Assembly: GCF_000720635.1 (NCBI RefSeq)
Contig: NZ_JOCF01000017.1
Location: 30,711-94,710 of the forward strand
Direction of reading: 5' to 3'
Length of the DNA stretch: 64,000 nt
Source: Streptomyces sp. NRRL WC-3742
Lineage (GTDB): Bacteria; Actinomycetota; Actinomycetes; Streptomycetales; Streptomycetaceae
The translations under genes were made by a program, and so were the position numbers. Positions 58,067 to 64,000 of this stretch are shown here, in pieces. The notes under the pieces were generated by a model. That model had not been told where the DNA came from, searched no databases, and worked only from the letters and a program-made list of their open reading frames with translations. Position 1 is the first letter of the stretch. Every line of letters starts with the position of its first letter.

Positions 58067-58246
58067 TCACTCGTCGTCCTCGTCGTCGAGGCGGGCCAGC
58101 CAGGTGGCCAGCCGCTCGACCGGGATCTCGAAGTCCGGGTTGAGGTCGACGAACTCGCGCAGGCGCTCGGCCAGCCACCCGAAGGTGACCTCCTCGTCGC
58201 CGCGCCGGCTCTCCAGCTCCTCGATGCCGCGGTCGGTGAAGTACAC
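58067..58246 (-). CDS. Small conserved acidic protein (DUF6104-like)
   Basis: 59 residues, starting at GTG 58246: MYFTDRGIEELESRRGDEEV, then TFGWLAERLREFVDLNPDFE and IPVERLATWLARLDDEDDE. I recognise it as a small protein conserved almost unchanged across streptomycetes, of unknown role. It is helical and acidic, with no Cys and no membrane segment. GGAG lies 8 nt upstream of the start. It is followed by its own terminator; the kinase gene ends 32 bp upstream in the same direction. Confidence 0.85.
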   Translation of the reverse strand: MYFTDRGIEELESRRGDEEVTFGWLAERLREFVDLNPDFEIPVERLATWLARLDDEDDE

Positions 58247-58278
58247 GGTTCGCTCCGGTCAGGTGGGGATTGACCTGG

Positions 58279-60318
58279 TCAGGATAGACCGGGCTGGTCG
58301 TTCGCCCGCCAGGTGCTCACCGTCACCGTGACGCCCCCGGAGGTGGTGTCGACGGAGTCGATGGCCGCGACCGAGATGTTGCGGGTGACCCGGTCCCGGA
58401 TGCAGAGCAGCCGGCCCGCGGTGACGCGGTTGAAGCTCAGGTCGGTGTCGGGCCGGGAGTCGATCGCCGTCTGGCACTGCTCGGGGGTGACCGTGGCGTC
58501 GGTGATCAGCGCGAAGTCGGAGGCGTCGTCGCCGAAGGCGTAGAAGGTGTCGGCCTTGCCGCCGCAGCAGTCCTTCTTGCCGACGCCGAAGCCCCACTTC
58601 AGCTTGGTCTGCCGGGGGACGACCTTGCCCGACTCCAGGTCGATCCGGTAGGCGTCAGTGGAGTCGTTCGCCCCGGGGATGGCGAGGGAGACCTTGCTGA
58701 GCGCGGCGGTGTAGCCGGTCGGCCGCGAGGGGGCCGAGACGGTGCTCCGGGGGGTCTTCGAGGGCGAGGCCGTCACCGGAGCGTTGGAGACGGGGCCCGA
58801 GCTCGGCGACGTGTCGCCCCCGATCGGCGCCGGCGGGTTGGCCGCGGGGCCCGTCGACGGCGACTGGGCGGAGGAGCTGGTGTCCTTCTTGCCGTCGTCC
58901 AGCTTCTTCATCAGGGCGACGCCGCCCGCGGTGCCGCCGATCGCCATCACCAGGGCGACGACGAGCAGCACCTTCCAGGAGACCCCGCCCTTCTTCTTCG
59001 CGGGCTCCGGCTCCTTCTTCTCGGGCTCCGGGGCGGAGGTGACCACCGGGCCCGGCGGCGGGGTGTCGAAGGTCGGGGGCTCGGCGCGCAGCTGCACGGT
59101 CGGCGGGGCGGAGAGCACCGGCGCGGTGGGCGCCTCGGTGACGGGCTGCGGCGGGCCGTACGCGCCCAGCGCGGGCGGCGCGAAGCCGGGCGGCGGGGTG
59201 ACGGGCTGCTGCGGCGGGAGCGGGGCGGCCGCGGTGGCCGGGTGGGTCTGGTGAGGCTGATGGGTCGGGTGGGTCTGGTTGGTCGGCGCCGCGGCCGGCG
59301 GCGGGGGAGTGGCGGGGGCGGCCGGAGGCGCGGTGGGCGCGGCCGGGACGACGGGGGCGGCCAGTACCGGGGTGGGCGGGGTCTTCGGGAGGTCCGAGCG
59401 GCGGGGGATCTCGGTGTTGACCTGGCGCGGCAGCCAGTCCTCCCCGAAGCGCAGCTGTCCGCCGACCTCCGGGTGGTTGCGGGCGACGCCGATGATCTCG
59501 GCGGGCGTCGGCCGGTCCTCGGGGGACTTCGCCAGGCAGCGCTGGATCAGCTCCCGCAGGTCCTCGGGGACGCCGGTGAGGTCGGCCTCCTCGTGCACGA
59601 CGCGGTAGAGCACCGCGGTGTCCGGGCCGTCGCCGAAGGGCGCCGCGCCGCCGGCCACGTACGCGGCCAGGGCGCCGAGGGCGAACACGTCGGTGGCCGG
59701 GGTGACGGCCCGGCCCTGGGCCTGCTCGGGGGCCATGAAGGAGGGGGAGCCGATCCGGTAGCCGGTGCCGGTGAGGGCGGTGGCGTCGGCGGCCCGGGCG
59801 ATGCCGAAGTCGATGACCCGGGGGCCGTCCCCGGCGACCAGGACGTTGGCCGGCTTGAGGTCGCGGTGCACGACCTCCACGCTGTGGATCGCCTGGAGCG
59901 CCTCGGCGATGCCGCCCATGAGCAGCAGCACGGTGCGCACCGGCAGGGCGCCGTGCTCGCGCACCACCTGCTGGAGGGAGGGGCCGGGGACGTACGCGGT
60001 GACCAGCCATGGGGCGTCCGAGTCCAGGCCGCCGGAGTCGATCACCTGCGCGGTGTAGAGGCCGTGGATGCGCTGGGCGCTGCTGACCTCCTGGGCGAAG
60101 CGGCGGCGGAACTCGCTGTCCTCGGCGAACTCGGGGCGCACCACCTTGAGCGCGACCGGGCGCCCGCCGGGGGTGTAGGAGAGGTAGACCCGGCCCATGC
60201 CGCCGGCGCCGAGCCGGGCGTACAGCCGGTAGCCCCCCACCTCGCGGGGGTCGTCGGGGAGCAGAGGCTGGAAGACCGGAGGGAGCTTGCTGGCATCCCG
60301 GGGAGTGTCGGCGGTCAT
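58279..60318 (-). CDS. Membrane-anchored Ser/Thr protein kinase
   Basis: 679 residues. The PknB-type kinase domain (about 28-290) has RLGAGGMGRVYLSY, the ATP Lys in VALKVV, HRDLKPANVLV, DFGIARAAD and SPSFMAPEQAQG; all catalytic residues are present. A long Pro/Ala/His/Gln-rich juxtamembrane stretch, a basic segment EKKEPEPAKKKGG and one TM helix (about 485-505, WKVLLVVALVMAIGGTAGG) follow. The extracytoplasmic domain of about 170 residues has a CC pair (KKDCCGGKADTFYAFGDDAS) and two further Cys. There are no PASTA repeats, so the sensor domain is of a different, unrecognised kind. Start ATG 60318. Confidence 0.92.
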   Translation of the reverse strand: MTADTPRDASKLPPVFQPLLPDDPREVGGYRLYARLGAGGMGRVYLSYTPGGRPVALKVVRPEFAEDSEFRRRFAQEVSSAQRIHGLYTAQVIDSGGLDSDAPWLVTAYVPGPSLQQVVREHGALPVRTVLLLMGGIAEALQAIHSVEVVHRDLKPANVLVAGDGPRVIDFGIARAADATALTGTGYRIGSPSFMAPEQAQGRAVTPATDVFALGALAAYVAGGAAPFGDGPDTAVLYRVVHEEADLTGVPEDLRELIQRCLAKSPEDRPTPAEIIGVARNHPEVGGQLRFGEDWLPRQVNTEIPRRSDLPKTPPTPVLAAPVVPAAPTAPPAAPATPPPPAAAPTNQTHPTHQPHQTHPATAAAPLPPQQPVTPPPGFAPPALGAYGPPQPVTEAPTAPVLSAPPTVQLRAEPPTFDTPPPGPVVTSAPEPEKKEPEPAKKKGGVSWKVLLVVALVMAIGGTAGGVALMKKLDDGKKDTSSSAQSPSTGPAANPPAPIGGDTSPSSGPVSNAPVTASPSKTPRSTVSAPSRPTGYTAALSKVSLAIPGANDSTDAYRIDLESGKVVPRQTKLKWGFGVGKKDCCGGKADTFYAFGDDASDFALITDATVTPEQCQTAIDSRPDTDLSFNRVTAGRLLCIRDRVTRNISVAAIDSVDTTSGGVTVTVSTWRANDQPGLS

Positions 60319-60471
60319 GTGGTGAGGTCCCCCTGAGCGGTGAGGTCGTACGGCCGGGCCGCCGGCGCGAAGACGGGCACCGGGCGGCCGACATGGCGAG
60401 GCATAACCTATCGACCCGTCAGTGGGGCGTGCAGCGGGGATACGCATCGGTTGCACAACCGTGAACTGCGA

Positions 60472-60522
60472 ACGCCCGCGGCCCCCGTCCTCCCTGGTCG
60501 GGAGGGCGGGGGCCGCGGGCGT
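60472..60522 (-). terminator. Terminator after kgd
   Basis: 23-bp stem (60472-60494 with 60500-60522) with a single G-U pair and a 5-nt loop, 26 bp beyond the kgd stop. One of the most stable hairpins in the window. Confidence 0.9.
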
Positions 60523-60547
60523 CGGAGCGTCGGCGCGGGGGCCGTCG

Positions 60548-63500
60548 TCAGATGGTGAACACCTCGTCCACCAGGGCCGCCTGCTCGGCGCCGTGGCGCT
60601 TGGCCGAGCCGACCGCCGGGGCCGAGGAGGCCGTACGGGCCACGCGGCGCAGACGGGCGTCGCCGCCGGTGCGGCCGACGACGACCTGGAGGTGGTCGAC
60701 CAGGTTCATGGCGATGAACGGCCAGGCACCCTGGTTGGCCGGCTCCTCCTGGGCCCAGACGAACTGGACGTTCTCGCCGTAGCGGGCCAGCTCCTCCTGG
60801 AGCTCGGCGACCGGGAGCGGGTAGAGCCGCTCCATGCGGACGATGGCGGTGTCGGTGACGCCGCGCTCGGTCCGGGCCGCCGCCAGGTCGTAGTAGAACT
60901 TGCCGGAGGTGATGACGACCTTGCGGACCTGCGCCGGGTCGACGGTGGTGTCACCGATGACCGGGCGGAACGAGCCCGACAGGAACTCCTCGGTCGCACT
61001 CGCCGCGGCCTTCAGACGCAGCATCGACTTCGGGGTGAAGACGATGAGCGGCTTGTGGTGCGGGTTGTGCGCCTGCCAGCGCAGCAGGTGGAAGTAGTTC
61101 GACGGCAGGGTCGGCATGGCGACCGTCATGTTGTCCTGCGCGCACAGCTGGAGGAAGCGCTCCGGGCGGGCGGACGAGTGGTCCGGGCCCTGGCCCTCGT
61201 AGCCGTGCGGCAGCAGCAGGGTGACGCCGGAGTGCTGGCCCCACTTCTGCTCGGCGGAGGCGATGTACTCGTCCACCATGGTCTGCGCGCCGTTGACGAA
61301 GTCGCCGAACTGCGCCTCCCACATGACCAGCGCGTTCGGGCGGGTCAGCGAGTAGCCGTACTCGAAGCCCATGGCCGCGTACTCCGACAGCAGGCTGTCG
61401 TAGACGGTGAAGCGGGCCTGGTCCTCGGTGAGGTACTGCAGCGGGGTGTAGTCCTCGCCGGTCTTGCGGTCGATCAGGACGGCGTGCCGCTGGCCGAAGG
61501 TGCCGCGGCGGCTGTCCTGGCCGGCCAGGCGGACCGGGTGGCCCTCCATGAGCAGCGAGCCGATGGCGAGGGCCTCGCCGGTCGCCCAGTCGATGGTGTT
61601 GTCCTCGACCGAGGCGGCGCGGCGCTGGAGCTGCGGCAGCAGGCGCGGGTGGACGGTCAGCCAGTCCGGGTGGTTGACCTGCGAGGCGGCGATCCGCTTG
61701 ACCATCTCCTGGGAGATGCCGGTCTGGATGGTGACCGGGAAGTTCGCGACCGGGCGGGCGGCGGTGGCGTCGGCCGGGGCCTGGGCCGCGTCGCGGACCT
61801 CGGCGAAGACCTTCTCCAGCTGGCCCTGGAAGTCCTGGAGCGCCTGCTCCGCCTCTTCCATGGTGATGTCGCCGCGACCGATCAGGCCCTCGGTGTACAG
61901 CTTGCGCACCGAGCGCTTCTTGTCGATCAGGTCGTACATCAGCGGCTGGGTGAACGACGGGTTGTCGGCCTCGTTGTGACCGCGGCGGCGGTAGCAGATG
62001 AGGTCGATGACGACGTCCTTGTGGAACTCCTGCCGGAACTCGAAGGCGAGCCGCGCGACGCGGACCACGGCCTCCGGGTCGTCGCCGTTCACGTGGAAGA
62101 TCGGCGCCTCGATCATGCGGGCCACGTCGGTGCAGTACATCGACGAGCGCGAGGACGCCGGGGCGGCGGTGAAGCCGACCTGGTTGTTGACCACGAGGTG
62201 GATCGTGCCGCCGGTGCGGTAGCCCCGCAACTGCGACATGTTCAGGGTCTCCGCGACGACGCCCTGGCCGGCGAAGGCCGCGTCGCCGTGGACCTGGATC
62301 GGGAGCACCGGGAAGGTGGTGCCGCCCTGGTCCAGGACGTCCTGCTTGGCGCGGACGATGCCCTCGACGACCGGGTCGACCGTCTCCAGGTGGGAGGGGT
62401 TCGCGGCGAGGGAGACCTTGATGGTCTCGCCGTCCAGGCCCGTGAAGGTGCCCTCGGCGCCCAGGTGGTACTTGACGTCGCCGGAGCCGTGCATGGACTT
62501 CGGGTCGAGGTTGCCCTCGAACTCGCCGAAGATCTTGCCGTACGGCTTGCCGACGATGTTGGCCAGCACGTTCAGGCGGCCGCGGTGGGCCATGCCGATG
62601 ACGGCCTCGTCGAGGCGGTGCTCGGCGGCGGCGTCGATCGTGGCGTCCAGCAGCGGGATGAGGGACTCGCCGCCCTCCAGGGAGAACCGCTTCTGCCCGA
62701 CGTACTTGGTCTGCAGGAACGTCTCGAACGCCTCGGCGGAGTTCAGGCGGCGCAGGATGCGCAGCTGCTCCTCGCGCTCGGGCTTGGTGTACGGCTTCTC
62801 CAGGCGCTCCTGCAGCCACTTGCGCTGCTTCGGGTCCTGGATGTGCATGTACTCGATGCCGACGGTGCGGCAGTACGTGTTGCGCAGCAGGCCGAGGATG
62901 TCGCGGAGCTTCATCATCTTCTGGCCGCCGAAGCCGCCGACCGCGAACTCGCGCTCCAGGTCCCACAGGGTGAGGCCGTGCTGGACGACGTCCAAGTCGG
63001 GGTGCTTGCGCTGCTTGTACTCCAGCGGGTCGGTGTCGGCCATCAGGTGGCCGCGCACGCGGTACGCGTGGATGAGCTCCATGACGCGGGCGGTCTTGTT
63101 GACCTCGTCGTCGTGGGTGGTGGCGACGTCGGTGGCCCAGCGGACCGGCTCGTACGGGATCCGCAGCGACTCGAAGATCTCGTCGTAGAAGCCGTTCTCG
63201 CCGAGCAGCAGGCGGTGGATCTCGCGCAGGAACTCGCCCGAGGCCGCGCCCTGGATGACGCGGTGGTCGTAGGTCGAGGTCAGCGTCATGATCTTGGAGA
63301 CGCCCAGGCGCGAGAGGGTCTCCGGGGCGGAGCCCTGGAACTCGGCCGGGTACTCCATGGCGCCGACGCCGACGATGGTGCCCTGGTTCTGCATCAGGCG
63401 CGGCACGGAGTGCACGGTGCCGATGCCGCCGGGGTTGGTCAGCGAGACCGTGACGCCGGTGAAGTCGTCCATGGTCAGCTTGTTGGCGCGGGCCCGGCGG

Positions 63501-64000
63501 ACGATGTCCTCGTACGCCTGCCAGAAGCCGAAGAAGTCGAGCGTCTCGGCCTTCTTGATGGCCGCGACGACGAGCTGGCGGTCGCCGTTGGGCTTGACCA
63601 GGTCGATGGCCAGGCCGAGGTTGATGTGCTCCGGCTTGACCAGGTAGGACTTGCCGTCCTCCACCTTGTAGCTGTGGTTCATGCCCGGCGAAGCCTTGAT
63701 GGCCTGGACCAGGGCGTAGCCGATCAGGTGGGTGAAGGAGACCTTGCCGCCACGGGCGCGCTGCAGGTGGTTGTTGATGACGATGCGGTTGTCGATCAAC
63801 AGCTTCGCCGGGACGGCGCGGACCGAGGTCGCGGTCGGCACCTCCAGCGAGGCGTCCATGTTGGTGGCGACGGCCTTCGCCGGGCCGCGCAGCTGGACCA
63901 GCTCGGGGCCGGCCGGGGCAGCGGCGGCGGGTGCGGCCGGGGCGGCGGCCTTCGGCGCCGGGGGCGCGGCGGGGGCTGCGGCGAGCGGTGCGGCGGGGGC
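60548..64000 (-). CDS. kgd: Multifunctional 2-oxoglutarate dehydrogenase E1/E2 protein (Kgd), partial
   Basis: At least 1,150 residues; the 5' end lies beyond base 64000. From the visible N-terminus: an Ala/Pro-rich linker (the region left of 63900), then the E2-type succinyltransferase domain (about the first 280 residues after [20 protein letters not shown], with catalytic [14 protein letters not shown]). The ThDP-dependent E1 domain follows ([55 protein letters not shown] [20 protein letters not shown]). This fusion is the actinobacterial SucA/Kgd form of the TCA-cycle complex, regulated by the FHA protein GarA/OdhI in relatives. It ends at DEVFTI and a strong terminator. Confidence 0.95.
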   Translation of the reverse strand, partial: APAAPLAAAPAAPPAPKAAAPAAPAAAAPAGPELVQLRGPAKAVATNMDASLEVPTATSVRAVPAKLLIDNRIVINNHLQRARGGKVSFTHLIGYALVQAIKASPGMNHSYKVEDGKSYLVKPEHINLGLAIDLVKPNGDRQLVVAAIKKAETLDFFGFWQAYEDIVRRARANKLTMDDFTGVTVSLTNPGGIGTVHSVPRLMQNQGTIVGVGAMEYPAEFQGSAPETLSRLGVSKIMTLTSTYDHRVIQGAASGEFLREIHRLLLGENGFYDEIFESLRIPYEPVRWATDVATTHDDEVNKTARVMELIHAYRVRGHLMADTDPLEYKQRKHPDLDVVQHGLTLWDLEREFAVGGFGGQKMMKLRDILGLLRNTYCRTVGIEYMHIQDPKQRKWLQERLEKPYTKPEREEQLRILRRLNSAEAFETFLQTKYVGQKRFSLEGGESLIPLLDATIDAAAEHRLDEAVIGMAHRGRLNVLANIVGKPYGKIFGEFEGNLDPKSMHGSGDVKYHLGAEGTFTGLDGETIKVSLAANPSHLETVDPVVEGIVRAKQDVLDQGGTTFPVLPIQVHGDAAFAGQGVVAETLNMSQLRGYRTGGTIHLVVNNQVGFTAAPASSRSSMYCTDVARMIEAPIFHVNGDDPEAVVRVARLAFEFRQEFHKDVVIDLICYRRRGHNEADNPSFTQPLMYDLIDKKRSVRKLYTEGLIGRGDITMEEAEQALQDFQGQLEKVFAEVRDAAQAPADATAARPVANFPVTIQTGISQEMVKRIAASQVNHPDWLTVHPRLLPQLQRRAASVEDNTIDWATGEALAIGSLLMEGHPVRLAGQDSRRGTFGQRHAVLIDRKTGEDYTPLQYLTEDQARFTVYDSLLSEYAAMGFEYGYSLTRPNALVMWEAQFGDFVNGAQTMVDEYIASAEQKWGQHSGVTLLLPHGYEGQGPDHSSARPERFLQLCAQDNMTVAMPTLPSNYFHLLRWQAHNPHHKPLIVFTPKSMLRLKAAASATEEFLSGSFRPVIGDTTVDPAQVRKVVITSGKFYYDLAAARTERGVTDTAIVRMERLYPLPVAELQEELARYGENVQFVWAQEEPANQGAWPFIAMNLVDHLQVVVGRTGGDARLRRVARTASSAPAVGSAKRHGAEQAALVDEVFTI

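Noticed and set aside
1..64000. CRISPR array, tRNA, rRNA, insertion sequence or prophage
   Set aside because: No regularly spaced repeats, no tRNA-like cloverleaf noticed by eye, no transposase or phage proteins among the frames. A tRNAscan/Infernal run would be needed to exclude RNA genes formally.

Overview
The window is high-GC actinobacterial DNA from a member of the Streptomycetaceae (Streptomyces or Kitasatospora). This rests on very strong G/C third-position bias, frequent GTG and TTG starts, and a gene set typical of that family: the DasR/DasABC chitobiose system, WblE, a SigH/PrsH stress-sigma pair, nickel superoxide dismutase with its SodX protease, vitamin-B12-controlled class Ia ribonucleotide reductase, and a fused 2-oxoglutarate dehydrogenase/succinyltransferase protein. 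From memory, the order nrdAB - dasR-dasABCD - wblE - sigH - sodN/sodX - malic enzyme - kgd resembles the core of the S. coelicolor chromosome. No rRNA, tRNA, CRISPR array, insertion sequence or prophage was seen.

Layout. Bases 1-9,900 hold unlinked metabolic and regulatory genes: a truncated response regulator, a VanY-like carboxypeptidase, an EEP-family hydrolase, threonine aldolase, a TetR/SDR pair, an isochorismatase-like protein, an MFS/LysR pair, FabV and a TetR/NTF2-like pair. Bases 10,500-14,600 look accessory. They hold two tandem genes sharing a 'YSGRPNP' domain, SseB and Nudix genes, three copies of a covarying palindrome, and the debris of a WhiJ/DUF397/ATPase-type locus. Bases 14,600-18,400 are nrdAB behind a cobalamin riboswitch and two NrdR boxes.

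Bases 18,440-23,100 form a three-gene operon of a cellulose-synthase-like glycosyltransferase with GH26 and GH12 hydrolases, a candidate exopolysaccharide system. Bases 23,290-29,200 carry a DUF2510 protein, an acetyltransferase, a GlxA-type regulator, a histidine phosphatase and a DUF3311/solute-symporter pair. Bases 29,439-38,152 are the das cluster: dasR divergent from dasA-dasB-dasC-dasD, then a second DasA-like binding protein and an SIS-domain sugar-phosphate enzyme. DasR-type operators (dre) lie before both binding-protein genes and also before a PdtaS-like sensor kinase.

Bases 40,600-44,400 hold wblE, a diacylglycerol-kinase-like gene and sigH/prsH. Bases 45,000-48,100 are a B12-type BtuCDF importer under a second cobalamin riboswitch. 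Then come sodN/sodX, a CGNR regulator, an amino-acid ABC transporter, malic enzyme, an MDR dehydrogenase, a DUF4097/PadR pair with a palindromic operator, a small conserved protein of 59 residues, a membrane Ser/Thr kinase and the incomplete kgd gene.

Three circuits stand out. (1) Cobalamin probably controls both its own uptake and the B12-independent ribonucleotide reductase. (2) DasR probably controls chitobiose uptake, a second binding protein, amino-sugar metabolism and a sensor kinase. (3) The tandem YSGRPNP genes are the most novel-looking coding content.
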